The position numbers and the translations under genes are program-made. A DNA stretch of 64,000 nt from Ampullaceana balthica (Eukaryota; Mollusca; Gastropoda; Lymnaeidae), in assembly GCA_944989445.1 (NCBI GenBank), contig CALYLW010000042.1, forward strand, positions 186,001 to 250,000. Reading direction: 5' to 3'. The notes under the pieces were generated by a model. The model was not told where the DNA came from, searched no databases, and saw nothing but the letters and a program-made list of their open reading frames with translations. The stretch's first letter is position 1. Each line of letters starts with the position of its first letter. Below, one piece after another: positions 1 to 12,655 of the stretch.

Positions 1-80
1 AGAATTTGAAAAAAAAGGTCTTAAGTGGACATATAGCTCAGAATAATCATCATACTAGACGTGCATTCACCACCAACCCC

Positions 81-169
81 ACACACAGACACACACAGAC
101 ACACACACAGACACACACAGACACACACACAGACACACACAGACACACACAGACACACACACACACACT
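81..169. repeat. (CACACAGA)n microsatellite
   Basis: CA-rich simple repeat with a G substituting at regular intervals, giving CACACAGA and CACAGA subunits. It opens short frames on both strands only because it lacks stop codons. A compound of this type is often the tail of a non-LTR element, but no element body is recognisable upstream. Confidence 0.95.
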
Positions 170-719
170 TATCAGCGCTGGTTCCAAATAAGTAGATAAT
201 GCTACAATTACTCTTGAAATGGCTTGAGTCAAATATTGTTAAAACAGTTACAGCACTTGGTGATCATCAGAGAAAGGATAAAGCATCAATCTTAGTTTCG
301 TATAAACAGTTTAGAGAACAAGTGGGCGGCCAGTTCTAACATTGCCTGAAAGGACGGAGTCAACGGAGTTTAGCTGGCAAGTCAAGGGGCTCTTTAGTTT
401 TAAGATTCAGCCCATCGAGCCACATGACTGATGGACATACAGAGGCGGCGTCAGTTGGCTGGACAAGACTCGACTGTTCTTTCAAGACAAACTTGGGGTT
501 CAGCACTTTAAACATTTTAAAGTAAATCGATCTTAAATCTTAGATATCAGGTACAGTTCTTGGGCTGCATGGGATTGTATAATGTCAGAAATATTGCGAG
601 AAGGAAAGGGGCGTGGGAAATAACGAATATGGACGATTTTAAATATTATTTTCTGTTTAAAAAAATATTTTTTTTAAATATTTTTGTTTAAAACAATTAT
701 TAGATGGTTTACTTTGACT
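170..719. other. Unannotated single-copy stretch
   Basis: No gene, RNA or repeat recognised. Mixed composition up to about 640, then an A/T-rich block of poly-A and poly-T runs (650-700). Confidence 0.6.
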
Positions 720-769
720 AGACCACAACAGGGATTCCAACTGCAGACCACAACAGGGACTCCAACTGC
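720..769. repeat. 25-bp direct duplication
   Basis: Two adjacent copies beginning AGACCACAACAGGGA, differing at one base. It lies just upstream of the 84-bp duplication. Confidence 0.85.
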
Positions 770-846
770 CGGCATTGCAGCCTAGACACTGAAACAGTCG
801 TGTATGTTGACTTCTAACGACGCACAGGACATAACCGCACAGGAAG

Positions 847-1014
847 GCTAGGGCGGAGAGAGAGTCCTACGCTCATGCAGACAATGTTGTAAGGCACTGC
901 CCCCATGCAGACGGAGCAGTTGGCCCAGAGGCTAGGGCGGAGAGAGAGTCCTACGCTCATGCAGAAAATGTTGTAAGGCACTGCCCCCATGCAGACGGAG
1001 CAGTTGGCCCAGAG
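847..1014. repeat. 84-bp tandem duplication (2 copies)
   Basis: Two back-to-back copies of a GC-richer 84-bp unit starting GCTAGGGCGGAGAGAG. The second copy differs by a single C-to-A change in the middle, so the duplication is recent. Confidence 0.95.
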
Positions 1015-1041
1015 AGTAATCTCAGCGACTCGGGCTTACAG

Positions 1042-1087
1042 AATATGACATTAGATGACATTTAAGTAAAGTATCTAATGTCATATT
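1042..1087. repeat. 15-bp perfect inverted repeat
   Basis: Arms AATATGACATTAGAT (1042-1056) and its exact reverse complement (1073-1087) surround a 16-base loop. No poly-T tract or gene context suggests a terminator. A related word (GTCATTAGAT) also occurs near 4429. Confidence 0.8.
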
Positions 1088-1171
1088 TAATAAATCGCGA
1101 CTCAGACCTCAGCTGACAATTAAGTCAGGGACCAAAAGGTCAAATTTTGATGTTATTAAAGTCCAGAAGCG

Positions 1172-1407
1172 TCCAACCGCAGATACATGTCTAAGTTTAT
1201 GTTTTACATTGTTACAATATGGTATCCTCATCCAACCGCAGATACATGTCTAAGTATATGTTTTACATTGTTACAATATTGTATCCTCATCCAACCGCAG
1301 ATACATGTCTAAGTTTATGTTTTACATTGTTACAATATTGTATCCTCATCCATCCGCAGATACATGTCTAAGTATATGTTTTACATTGTTACAATATTGT
1401 ATCCTCG
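1172..1407. repeat. 59-bp minisatellite, 4 copies
   Basis: Copies start at 1172, 1231, 1290 and 1349 with TCCAACCGCAGATACATG (fourth copy TCCATCCGC). They differ by one or two bases each. Confidence 0.95.
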
Positions 1408-1519
1408 CATTAGCAACTAGATACACGACATATCAACGTCTAATATGTGTTATTTCTTACTTTAATACATTAATACAACCTTTGGCGTCTGGCTTCAGTT
1501 GGCATCCTTCAACATGCCA

Positions 1520-1695
1520 ATGGCTATCTTGTCTATTGCAGACGTTACTTCCATACTGAAGATTATTGAGTTCTACCCTTATCCATTGTTTATGTTTAGT
1601 CGTGCATTTTTATTAGATTTTAAAATGTTTGTAGTGTATTGGATTTCTTGGTTTGTTCAGAAAACCCATTCTATGCCCGAATTCTAAGCGGAAAT
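1520..1695 (-). mobile_element. Decayed LINE 3' end (copy 1)
   Basis: On the minus strand this matches the segment at 50050-50240 over more than 150 bases. The shared words include the GTCTGCAATAGA / GTCTGTAATAGA end and the region reading F-P-x-x-I-R-A-stop-N. That peptide pattern is the usual C-terminal end of non-LTR reverse transcriptases (FFP...WN). It is short, frameshifted and not functional. A TAG replaces the conserved Trp codon. LINE identity is inferred from the better-preserved copy near 50 kb. Confidence 0.6.
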
Positions 1696-2814
1696 TCTTT
1701 TTCATAATTTTGCTCGAGTTATTCAACACGCAAAGTAACACGGGCAAATCAAAGACATACGTTCATAGTAGTTCATACGTCACAGTCTTATTGCCCTGAA
1801 TAAAACTGAACAATGTAACAAAACAAGACACACGGTATTTTAGTGACATGTTATCTTGATGTATGCGAAAACCCACCGCGAACCTCGTCTACTTGAACTC
1901 AACTTAGAACTATATAAGAAATATATAACATCAAATCAAAACAACAATTTGTAATGAACAACAAAAACAATGAATGATGACGCAGTAAAGTATCGAAAGT
2001 AGGTAACGTGGGACTATTTGGACGAGCAGCATTGAAGCAACTTCAGACTTTTTCTTGTGTCTCAGCGCGGCAACAACATCCGGCAGCCACGCTGGCAGGC
2101 TCAAGTTGCCAGAGTTATACAATTATTAGGTCGGATTCTGCCGCCAGAAATAGTCCGCGTGACTTTAGATTAAAGGTTCTCTCCCCTGCCTCAGTCGTAG
2201 GTATTGGAGGAGATGCTCGGCCCGCCTCCGGGCGAAGAACTATTTTCTCCCCCCACAGATAACGTTAGAGTACCGGGATTATTTATGTTTATCAAGTTGC
2301 GGCGGTAAACAGGTTTAGGATTCATGACACAATGGCAAGTCTTTATCTGAGAGGACGTAGGAATAAGGGCATCACTGACGTCAATGCGCAACCCACGTCA
2401 AAAGTATATGAGAACAATACTTTGTGTTGACAAATATATCTGTGAAAACAATCCACCATTTTGACCAACACTCCCAAGAAAACCACACATTGTGATTTAG
2501 GGTATTACATACATAAAAAAAAACAAACAACACACATAATTTTGTTTTGGCCACTACATTCGTTTAAACAAAACAACAGCAGAGTTATCAAATAATGTCA
2601 TTTCTGGTATAAGGAAATATAAACTCATGTTATTGACAATAATGGCAGCATGTTCTCCGAGCCAAGAATACAAAATTAAAGCCATTAGCTGATAAATATA
2701 GCATCAATGTCCTTTATGTTGTTAGGTGTTGAGTTACTCGAAGAAAACCTGCAGACTTTCATCAAACTCCACAGGTATAGTTCAATAAATCAACCCCGAC
2801 AACTTTTTTTCAGC
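1696..2814. other. Unannotated stretch
   Basis: No recognisable gene. A moderately GC-rich island at about 2020-2260 has short open frames on both strands (63 and 84 codons) with no family resemblance. The rest is AT-rich with A-runs near 2514. Confidence 0.5.
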
Positions 2815-2930
2815 GAAGTCTAGTCTTGAATTTGTATTTGAGTTCTAAATGTTGATAGTGTTTCGGTTTTTCTGGTTTGTTTAGGCAACCGATTTCACGC
2901 CCGAATTCCAGACGGGAAGAACTGATAAAC
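2815..2930 (-). mobile_element. Decayed LINE 3' end (copy 2)
   Basis: The minus strand reads FFPSGIRA, then a stop, then NRLP. This is the classic end of a non-LTR reverse transcriptase C-terminal region, with TGA in place of the Trp codon. Sequence upstream of the FFP motif is out of frame, so this is only a 3' fragment. It belongs to the same family as 1520-1695 and 50050-50500. Confidence 0.65.
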
Positions 2931-2969
2931 GATATCTGAACGGAAAATACCTTTTACTTTTACCAATAG

Positions 2970-3215
2970 TGAGATGTTAACACTGAGATTGTTAACGAAA
3001 GGTTTACGTCTGACATTGTTAACGAAATGTTAAAACTGAGATTGTTAACGAAATGCTAAAACTGATATTGTTCACGAAAAGTTCAAAATGAGATTGTTAA
3101 CGAAATGTTAAAACTGACATTTTTAACGAAATGTTAAAACTGACATTGTTAACGAAATGTTAAAGCTCAGATTGTTCACGAAAAGTTCAAACTGAGATTG
3201 TTAACGAAAGGTTAA
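2970..3215. repeat. Degenerate 26-27-bp minisatellite
   Basis: About nine diverged copies of a unit containing GTTAACGAAATGTTAAAACT, with GTTCACGAAAAGTT variants. The unit carries a HpaI-type GTTAAC palindrome. Confidence 0.9.
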
Positions 3216-3759
3216 GACTTGGTTCCTTTGCAATTAAAACCCCACCCCAACACAAATTGCCTTTTTATTTGTAACTCAACTTTTTGGGCTGTGACGAAGT
3301 TGATCTACAGTTAAAAAATCACAAAGTAAAATATAAACTATTAGTTAAGTTCTCCCGCATTTTCATTGAATCGATTTCTAAATTTTTAAAAATAAATTAA
3401 CTATTTCCAAAAGATTTATTATCATTTTTAAAAAATTTACAAATGCGTTTGATTTGAAAGCAAATATGAACCATTTTAACAAGAAGTTAAAAGTTTCGTC
3501 ATAAAATAACAGTTTAAAAAATAATTATTTTCCAAAATAATTGGTTTTACACATTCATTTTATTTCTCCAAGATTTTCGTCATTGTGACAATGTTCCCAC
3601 ATCATCCAAACATGCATGTCCAGATAAGGCAGACTCATTGGACCAACAAACCCCAGATAAAGCCCAGATTTATTTACTACCGCCGACCAATCTCCTCTAT
3701 TTTCTCTCTCCCCCGAAACGCCCAGAGTCACCCCCTCCCCCCACACCGTTTGCCCCCAC
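3216..3759. other. AT-rich unannotated stretch
   Basis: Strongly A/T-rich up to about 3560, then pyrimidine-rich on the plus strand. No gene or repeat recognised. Confidence 0.5.
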
Positions 3760-3784
3760 CACACACACACACACACACACACAC
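3760..3784. repeat. (CA)n microsatellite
   Basis: About 12 CA dinucleotides inside a C-rich tract that continues with short ACAC and CTCC runs to about 4000. These create overlapping open frames on both strands with no protein resemblance. Confidence 0.95.
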
Positions 3785-4894
3785 CAAAGTCGCCCTGACT
3801 TGGTTTGCTTCCACACCCCTCCGGCTGTTACATATTCCTCCCCCACAACAAACTCCGCCGCCCAATGTTACAGCTGACATTACTCTTGTCTCAATTCCAA
3901 GGGAGTCAGGGAGGGTTTGGTTTACCCCCCCCCATTCCACACACACACACTCCCTCTCCACCACACACACTTCCTCTCCTACTCCTCCATTTCTCCTCTT
4001 TTGCGTGGCCGGCCCCCATACGGAGGAAATTATTCGGTTTATGTATGCCAACAGATCGGCTATTCTGGTTAATTAGGAATTTCTGTGTTAAAAAAAACAA
4101 AACAACAACAAGGAAATCGTGTGGCGTGAGCCAAACATTTGTTTTCTTAGACTGAGCTTACATGCCATGATGTGACGACACGGCATTTCTCGGTGACGGG
4201 TGGGGAAGAGGGGTCAGAGGTCAATCAGTATCTGGACCAATAGAAAAAAAATTCTACTTCAATAAAATGAGAATTTCCAACGGCATCCATGGGCGGCAAC
4301 AAAGAAAGGCAACCAACAAACGGGTCCCTAAATTGATTGTTTTTGAAATAACGAGGGACTAGACAAGTTGTTTTGGACATGTATTACATTGTGAACACGT
4401 ATAAACAATGTACTATGTCATATGACATGTCATTAGATATTTTAAAGTATTTCTAATGCTCACATTCTCACACAGGAAGATAATACATATTATTTTATAT
4501 CCTTGCATACAGCATAATTATCTACAATAATCCTGGCATCTACCACACACTTTAACGTCCCCTTATGATTCATTCGACGGTACTTATATGATGAATGTGC
4601 TTGATAGAACACATGACACACGAGACGTTTAAGATTTAAATGTTAAATTTAGAATACTTGATTATTACACGTGCGGGCAATGCCCAGCTTTTTTTGGGAC
4701 TAAAATTACTATTTTCAATTATTTTCTTTAGAATATAGTATGCGCTCGTGTGCGCAATAGGTCTGAAATAGCTATCTTCAAACAAAAACAAAAAAAATGT
4801 AAAAATAAAAATAATTTCCGCCTTCTTTGAGAACTTTTTAGCAAATAAATGGTTCTAATTGTCGTTTGTTTTTTTTCTTTTTTTTTCTGTTTTG
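3785..4894. other. Unannotated stretch
   Basis: C-rich at 3785-4020, then AT-rich. No supported gene. Short words such as GTCATTAGATATT (4429) echo the hairpin at 1042. Confidence 0.5.
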
Positions 4895-4991
4895 TTTTAT
4901 TGCCCTCTATTGACCCTTGATTAACACGGAGGCCAAACTTAAACTTAGTTTTTATCCAAAAGGTCCACCGTAAAAAGTTTGGCGACCCCTG
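4895..4991. mobile_element. hAT-type element, right end only
   Basis: Ends in AAAAAGTTTGGCGACCCCTG, which resembles the inverted terminus of hAT miniature elements (CAGGGGTC...AAACTTTTT read from the other side). I could not find a matching left terminus or an 8-bp target duplication, so it is called as a partial copy. Confidence 0.45.
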
Positions 4992-5339
4992 TCTCAAACC
5001 ATAGAACTTAAGTCTTCAAACACTATACCTTTGACTTAAACCAGTTTTCTATTCTTTTGTTTTGTTATGTGTCCCATCACGTTTTTTACATCCGACTTTT
5101 CAAAATAAAATAATTCAGGTCACTCTATAAGCGGTTATTAGACAACGTCTAGTTTAGTAAACACATGAGCAACTTTAGACTTTGTCCCATTGTTCCAGAC
5201 AGTCTGACCCCTGAGGTCTGCCAGGCACGAGAGCTCAAGGCCTCGTAAGGTTTCTATCTGAGCGCATGTCAGTTATTGTCAAGAGCGTCTTCGGTAGTAC
5301 CTGCACTCGGAGTGTTATTTTGACGGAAGTAAGAAGTCT
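4992..5339. other. Unannotated stretch
   Basis: No gene or repeat recognised. Confidence 0.5.
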
Positions 5340-5520
5340 GGGACTGAATTTAAGTCTATCGATATAATTTATTTATACAACATATCGAAGTTTGAAAAAA
5401 AGTATTTAAGTGTATCGATTTTTATTTAAACAACGCATCGAAGTTTAATTTTTTTATATCTATCAGTATAGTCATTAATTTAAGCTAAATATCGAAGATT
5501 TACTGTTGCGTTTGAGTGAA
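5340..5520. repeat. Degenerate AT-rich repeat with ATCGA(A/T) words
   Basis: Two to three diverged copies of a roughly 55-60 bp segment beginning TTAAGTSTATCGAT and ending ATCGAAGTTT. Confidence 0.6.
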
Positions 5521-5927
5521 TTGATATTTACGTAAAATTTATGCAAAATTTAAATTATTGGTATTTTACAAAACAAATATATATAAGCAACAACAAAAAA
5601 GTAAAAAGTAAAAAATAAAACCTTCAACTTTTTTAGTCTAGATTAAAATAGAATATCAACGCCAATCAACATGGAGCAAATCAAACTCTAAAATGATGTG
5701 ACTAGAATTATAGGTAGTAAACTGTGACCCGAATATCTTAGGTTACGTGGCCTAATAACAACCGCCATTTTGTCCCAGAATAACCTAACTTCATTCATAA
5801 TCAGGAAATTCTTATTTGGAACATTGCAGATTAAAAAATCCAAGACAGACGATTCATTTATTTTTAATCGAAAAGAATATTCTTTTTTACTTAAGTGACC
5901 AAATAAATGGATTCTGTTCTCACATGT

Positions 5928-6340
5928 TATTACTTTAGTGATGTCACCAATTGGGTAAGTCCTCAGAAATATTACTTTAGTGATGTCACCAATTGGGTAA
6001 GTCCTCAGAAATATTACTTTAGTGATGTCACCAATTGGGTAAGTCCTCAGAAATATTACTTTAGTGATGTCACCAATTGCGTATGTCCTCAGAAATGTTA
6101 CTTTAGTGATGTCACCAATTGCGTATGTCCTCAGAAATATTACGTTAGTGATGTCTCCAATTGAGTAAGTCCTCACAAAATATTACTCTAGTGATGTAAC
6201 GAATGGAGTATGTGCACCCGAAATACTACTTTAGCCATGTAACCAGTGTGGTATACCTTCACGAAATACTACTTTAGTGATTTAACCAATGGACTATGTG
6301 CGCCCGAAATATTACTTCAGTGATGCAACCGATAGGGTTT
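5928..6340. repeat. 42-bp minisatellite
   Basis: Six good copies start at 5928, 5970, 6012, 6054, 6096 and 6138 (TATTACTTTAGTGATGTCAC), followed by about four more diverged copies to 6340. Because 42 is a multiple of three, open frames exist on both strands. Decay toward the 3' end argues against coding. Confidence 0.95.
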
Positions 6341-6361
6341 GCCCGCATCAGTTTTCAATTT

Positions 6362-6681
6362 CACATAATGTTGGTGTTGTTCACAATAAATGACACAGAA
6401 TGTTGGTGTTGTTCACAATAAATGACACATAATGTTGGTGTTATATACAATAAATGACACAGAATGTTGGTGTTGTATACAATAAATGACACAGAATGTT
6501 GGTGTTGTATACAATAAATGACACAGAATGTTGGTGTTGTTCACAATAAATGACACAGAATGTTGGTGTTGTATACAATAAATGACACAGAATGTTGGTG
6601 TTGTATACAATAAATGACACAGAATGTTGGTGTTGTATACAATAAATGTCACAGAATGTTGGTGTTGTATACAATAAATGC
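6362..6681. repeat. 32-bp minisatellite, 10 copies
   Basis: Unit starts CACAGAATGTTGGTGTTG. Variation is mainly TTCACA versus TATACA in the second half. It starts about 20 bp after the previous array but shares no sequence with it. Confidence 0.95.
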
Positions 6682-7799
6682 CCACAGATGAAAGATAATC
6701 GAGGCTAAAGGTTTCTCTAAACCTTTGTTCGATAATGCAAAATGCAATTTATGGTAGTCGATACATTAACAATCACCGATTTCACGTCGCTGCTAGACTT
6801 TCCCCATTACTTCCCATTTTAATCTTGCATAAAACGAATCGTAACACAGAATCGATACTGTTGTGTCATTCGATTTTCAATAACTCCTGAATTACCGATG
6901 GTAATAAAAACCAATCTGGAGGGAACGTTATCGATTCTTTCGTACTGTTAATCGTGGACAATAAAAACAAATTTTCCAAAGGATATTTTTCTATAGATCA
7001 ACATCTCAAGGACGTAGGGTGGTCCGGGCGTATTCGGTTTGTCCATTGAACCAGGGCCGATATCAGAATAGGGTGGGGAGGTTTTGGCGAAAATGTCGAT
7101 GCCCCCCTCCCCCCTCCCCCGTGGCATTGCTTCCTTTCTACAAATGGATGGAAGCTTCAAATTTTGGCTTTTATCTTCTTCTTTTTCTTCTTTTCTTTAG
7201 ATAGGGTTCGGGGGCGGGGGAATTTCGCAACCCCACCCCCACCCCGCTTAGGAGCGCTAAGATTAAACTTAGTTTTCGAAAATATTTAAAAAAAAATTAT
7301 AAGGCATCAAAATGTTTTCAAATGTTATTTTGTGGTACGCTAATCTATTTAATGGTTATTGTAGATTGTTACCCAAAAGCCACCAGTTCTCAAATGTTAT
7401 ATATCGGTTCCCTACTTTCTAGGACCTCGCCTATTACTTTCGGTACTCCAATCCTTCGGTTATCGACTGTTATATATTCGTTCCACTGTGAGCCACTCTG
7501 TCGTCGCTCTGTGTTTGGAGTGATAACATCAGTGAATGAGCCAAACTTTGTATTGACACAATCAAGTCGACCTGTGGGTATCGCATCTTGGTTGTATTCC
7601 TCAGAAACGCTCCGAGCGATTTAAACATATTTACTGTGTTGTTTTAGATTTCTTTGGTGGTCAAACCTTTAAACAATAAACCTTTTATCATCTCCTTCAG
7701 TTGTCATCATATTTTAAGTTGTATAAGGAAATCAGCACATCGCTATTTGTTCAGGTAACATGACGTTGATAAGAAGTTTTTTTTTGTGTGTGTTTACAT
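6682..7799. other. Unannotated stretch
   Basis: Contains C- and G-runs near 7103-7130 and 7209-7245. A 100-codon plus-strand frame at 7322-7624 matches no family I know. Confidence 0.5.
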
Positions 7800-8143
7800 C
7801 AGGGGGTCTCCAACTCGGATGGAGACATGTGCCATTTTATCCCTTAAGATATGCTTCAAGGGCCGCAGACCCCTCCTCCTAACAACCCAGCTTAGTATTA
7901 CCTAGTAGTACTTATAACAAAAACAATGGTTTATTAACTCGTTGTGTTTACTTGCTGAAAACAGATTGTATTTTATTAAGTATGTTAAGTATAAAAAAAA
8001 ATTAACAGTAAACTTTGATGTGTACCAGTACTAGCTGTCTGAATTTTACGAATAATAAATTTGTTGTAAGCTAACCAACGGACCACAAAAAAAACCACTT
8101 GATGGGCCGCATGCGGCCCGCGGTCCGCGTGTTTGATACTTGG
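7800..8143. mobile_element. Degraded hAT-type miniature element
   Basis: The left end CAGGGGGTCTCCAACT and the right end (read inward) CCAAGTATCAAACACGCGG both resemble hAT termini. The GGGCCGCATGCGGCCCGCGG block next to the right end is typical of such elements. The ends are mutated and no clear 8-bp target duplication remains, so this is an old copy. Confidence 0.45.
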
Positions 8144-9251
8144 TCTACTTTGAAAGACTACAACGGTCACTGAGCCTCCCGATTATTTCCCCTATCAACA
8201 GCCGTGAACACCCTTGTATTAGGACACGTCAGTTCAAGCGTTAACTTTTAGATGCTGTTTCTTTTTTGTTTCCCGTGTTATACTGCTGCCTACTGCAAGC
8301 CTCATAATGGCATCATCAATACAAGTGGCGGCCGGGCCGCACTGCTGCCAGGGCTGTACAGCGTAAACCTTCGACAGGGACCGGCTGAGGTTACTGCTGA
8401 GGGAAAGGGGCCGGGCCGGGGGAACAGGACTTTATTCACTTTTATAGTACCCTCCATATCGATCTGGGAACCGTCTACAGCAATGAGGGGCTGGAAATGG
8501 GTGATAGATGCCGTCAAAACCGATACAGGGGGATTTCAATTGTAAGGGTTGGAAATAAGGGATCCAAACTAGATGTAATGGAGGCGCCAGATCTGATAAA
8601 ATAACAAGATAGAATATAGAAACTAAATAGAATACAGAATATTGAAACTAGAAAAAATATGGAAACTATATTATAAATAGAAACTATATATTACCTAGAA
8701 ACCATATAGCGTATAGAAAGTAGATATAGAATATAGATAAAGTATGAAAACCATATAGCGTTTAGAGCCTAAATAAGATATAAATATATATAACATAGAA
8801 AAAAATATAGAATATTCAGCCTAGATAAAATATAGAAAGATGATAGAATATAGAAACTAAATTAAGATACTATTTAATAGTGAAAAATGATATAACTAGT
8901 TTTTAGACAAGTCGATGTTAAAGTTCTAATTATTTAGAGTCCAATAGGTAGGATATTTTGTTAAAATTTGTTTAGTTCTAATATGTATGAATTATATAAT
9001 TAAACGTCGTTTGGGAATAAACATTACACCACAGAAAATATACCACAGAAACACTATTTTATAAATTATTGTAGTGATATGTTATGTGATTGAACATGGT
9101 GACCGTCATATACAGGACTACTTGAAATAACCTGATGACCGTCATATGCAGGCCTGGTGAGATCGATATCCGAGGTCAACAACCTTTGACTCCCCCCCCC
9201 TTCCCATCTATATTGGTTTAGCAAACCACAGGCAGCCTACTGCTTGGTCCA
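8144..9251. other. Unannotated stretch with A-rich degenerate repeats
   Basis: 8590-8880 is made of loosely repeated words such as ATAGAAACTA and ATATAGAA. The 97-codon plus-strand frame at 8252-8545 has a hydrophobic start but no recognisable domain and is mirrored by an open frame on the other strand. 9080-9160 holds two copies of GACCGTCATAT(A/G)CAGG. Confidence 0.5.
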
Positions 9252-9769
9252 GTCATCAGAGATACATTTCATTTACTTCATGGTATAAGGTCATCAGAGA
9301 TACATTTCATTTACTTCATGGTAAGGTCATCAGAGATACATTTCATTTACTTCATGGTAAGGTCATCAGAGATACATTTCATTTACTTCATGGTAAGGTC
9401 ATCAGAGATACATTTCATTTACTTCATGGTAAGGTCATCAGAGATACATTTCATTTACTTCATGGTAAGGTCATCAGAGATACATTTCATTTACTTCATG
9501 GTAAGGTCATCAGAGATACATTTCATTTACTTCATGGTATAAGGTCATCAGAGATACATTTCATTTACTTCATGGTAAGGTCATCAGAGATACATTTCAT
9601 TTACTTCATGGTATAAGGTCATCAGAGATACATTTCATTTACTTCATGGTATAAGGTCATCAGAGATACATTTCATTTACTTCATGGTAAGGTCATCAGA
9701 GATACATTTCATTTACTTCATGGTATAAGGTCATCAGAGATACATTTCATTTACTTCATGGTAAGGTCA
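9252..9769. repeat. 36/38-bp minisatellite, 14 copies
   Basis: Unit begins GTCATCAGAGATACATTTC. Two length variants differ by a TA insertion before the last AA. The 36-bp form runs for seven copies and the 38-bp form is interspersed, mostly in the last third. Copies are otherwise nearly identical. Confidence 0.97.
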
Positions 9770-10084
9770 TCTTGTTTACATTTTTTACGCCATAGTAAAT
9801 GTAATCAGATATGCATTTTAAGTGGTTGTTATGTTAAAGGCATGTTTTTGTTGATGACATTGTTATGTTGATGACATGTCTTTGTTTAATCAGTCTTAGC
9901 AAGTGGGAAACACATCGTTTTAAGGATATTTAAGTGACGGTATTCAACGTTAACCTCAATCAGCCCAAGCTATTGGTTTCTGAACAACTGTGATTTCCTT
10001 CAAACTTTGAATTCCTTGTGATTAAAAATAGTTGGTATTAAAAAAATACCAGCATGAAATAGACGCATTCAGCTCCAAATCTCC
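9770..10084. other. Unannotated stretch
   Basis: No feature beyond a short GATGACAT duplication near 9852-9880. Confidence 0.5.
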
Positions 10085-10285
10085 TTGGTATACATGACCA
10101 CTTTGGTATAATATACATGGCCACTTTGGTATAATATACATGGCCACTTTGGTATACATGGCCACTTTGGTATACATGGCCACTTTTGTATAATATACAT
10201 GACCACTTTGGTATAATATACATGGCCACTTTGGTATACATGGCCACTTTGGTATACATGGCCACTTTTGTATACGAGGCCACTT
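10085..10285. repeat. 18/23-bp minisatellite
   Basis: About eleven units of CATGGCCACTTTGGTATA, alternating with a form that carries five extra bases (ATATA). The order of long and short forms repeats once, indicating a duplication of a block of units. Confidence 0.95.
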
Positions 10286-11130
10286 TTCATCCACTTCATA
10301 CATACGCGGGCGTCTTCCCTTGGAGCAATCAAACAACACATTTCCATTAGGCACTCAGGGGACAAGTTCAAAACAACATGACTGACCTTAACAAAATATT
10401 TAGGAAACATGATATCGAGAGTATGGGGGCACACCGCGCGCAACGTCACTGATTGGTCCGTGGTTCATACCGCCAGCAGCTTCACAAACTATAGATACGG
10501 ACTTCAAGTGTTTTCACGGAACATGACAGAATGAGTGGGGAAGAAGTAGACACGGAAGTGACGCAAAGGCTGGCGTTGTCTTCCAATAGTTATTTTGTCA
10601 CGTGGTGCTCAAAGCTATTTTTAGATTTTAGATGGTGAATTATTATTATTATTATTTTTTTAATCTAAGGGTTGTTTTCTGATATTTAAGGAAAATAATT
10701 ATTAAGTAAATATATTGACCATTTTATGCTTTTGCTCGAACAAATTTGTATCTTGCGATTAATTTTTTTAAAATAAATAAATACATATCTTTCATCGAAA
10801 AAGAAAATAAATTTTATACATCAATAAAAATTAATATTAAAAAAACCCCGATTATTCTTGATCGATAAGCAGTATGAAGCAGCTATTTAAAAGCTGTTTC
10901 CAGAAACTGAAAATAGTTCAAATGTTGACACCAAATATTTAAGACAATTTTCGGGAAAATGGCCACCCTCGCCTCAGAGCTCGAGCTTTTGACGTGCTTC
11001 AAGCGACATCGCGAGTAATTAACGGGCAGTTTCAAAACATGGCTTAATAAATGGGACGTACAGATTTTCATACCCGACAAGATGGGTACAGTTACGCGGT
11101 AGGAATGAAATACTTGATCGTTCTACTGTT
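10286..11130. other. Unannotated stretch
   Basis: GC-richer at 10300-10600, then very AT-rich at 10620-10860. No gene recognised. Confidence 0.5.
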
Positions 11131-11824
11131 AGGTCTATATGATGAATGGGAAGGCGAGGTCTATATGATGAATGGGAAGGCGAGGTCTATATGATGGGAA
11201 GGCGATGTCTATATGATGAATGGGAAGGCGAGGTCTACATGATGAATGGGAAGGCGAGGTCTATATGATGAATGGGAAGGCGAGGTCTATATGATGGGAA
11301 GGCGAGGTCTATATGATGGGAAGGCGAGGTCTATATGATGGGAAGGCGAGGTCTATATGATGGGAAGGCGAGGTCTATATGATGGGAAGGCGAGGTCTAT
11401 ATGATGGGAAGGCGAGGTCTATATGATGGGAAGGTGAGGTCTATATGATGGGAAGGCGAGGTCTATATGATGGGAAGGCGAGGTCTATATGATGAATGGG
11501 AAGGCGAGGTCTATATGATGAATGGGAAGGCGAGGTCTATATGATGAATGGGAAGGCGAGGTCTATATGATGAATGGGAAGGCGAGGTCTATATGATGAA
11601 TGGGAAGGCGAGGTCTATATGATGAATGGGAAGGCGAGGTCTATATGATGGGAAGGTGAGGTCTATATGATGGAAAGGCGAGGTCTATATGATGGGAAGG
11701 CGAGGTCTATATGATGGGAAGGCGAGGTCTATATGATGGGAAGTTGAGGTCTATATGATGGGAAGGCGAGGTCTATATGATGGGAAGGCGAGGTCTATAT
11801 GATGAATGGGAAGGCGAGGTCTAT
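11131..11824. repeat. 22/26-bp minisatellite, about 29 copies
   Basis: Unit GGTCTATATGATGGGAAGG plus CGA, with a 26-bp form carrying an extra AATG. Long forms cluster at both ends and in the middle, short forms lie between, giving a block structure. Confidence 0.97.
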
Positions 11825-12335
11825 TTTTCAATAGTTTTGACGCATAGATCTGCCAGAACAACACAACACAATAATCGGTCTCAATGTCACGTCTACCCCC
11901 TCCCGCCCGCAATGCCGGCCCAAGGTCAATGAGTTGTCCAGGCACGGACAGAGATTTGACGGCCTTCAATAGATTATTAAGGGATCCCACGCTCTTCTTC
12001 CCCCACCCCTTCCCCATACACACACAATCTCATGGTTACTCACACACACTCACTCTGGAATGAAAGGGAAATACTTTGAGAATATTTTATTTTCTACATT
12101 AATATATCACATGGTCTTTTGTAACACAGGCATCGTGTATTTGTCAAATGGACCACGCTGAAACGAAACAAAAGCGTTCGTTAAAAAGCTACAGGAAACT
12201 GCTCGCTGGTCTGATGACCAAGATTCTAGTCCTAAAATCTGTAACGTTTTTCTCATATCTTGTGAGTTCCTTCAAGGAATCCAAAAAACAAGTCGCTGTT
12301 GCTGTTTGCGACACTAAATAATTTTATTCAGCGTT
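11825..12335. other. Unannotated stretch
   Basis: No feature recognised. Confidence 0.5.
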
Positions 12336-12655
12336 TGTGGCCAGGGTACTTGAGTAGGAGCTTGGAGGGTGTCTTGAGTCAGAGCCAAAGTGTCTTGAGT
12401 CGGGTTTAGGGAGTCTTGTGTCAGAGCCAGAGTATCTTGAGTTGGAGACAGAGTGTCTTGAGTGAGAGCCAGGGTGTCTTGAGTCAGAGACAGGGTAGGG
12501 TGTCTTGAGTCAGAGACAGGGTGTCTTGAGTCAGAAACAGAGTGTCTTTAGTCAGAGACAGTGTCTTGAGACAGAGTAAGGGTGTCTTAAGTCAGAGCCA
12601 GTGTGTCTTGAGTCGGAGCCCGTGTGTCTTGAGTTGGAGCCTGTGTGTCTCGAGA
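12336..12655. repeat. About 20-bp degenerate minisatellite
   Basis: About 14 diverged copies of GTGTCTTGAGTCAGAGCCAG, with indels that vary the period. Confidence 0.92.

Noticed and set aside
1043..1086. Rho-independent-style terminator
   Set aside because: A hairpin without a U-tract in eukaryotic intergenic sequence; no reason to call a terminator.
7322..7624. 100-codon plus-strand frame
   Set aside because: No resemblance to a known family and no supporting context.
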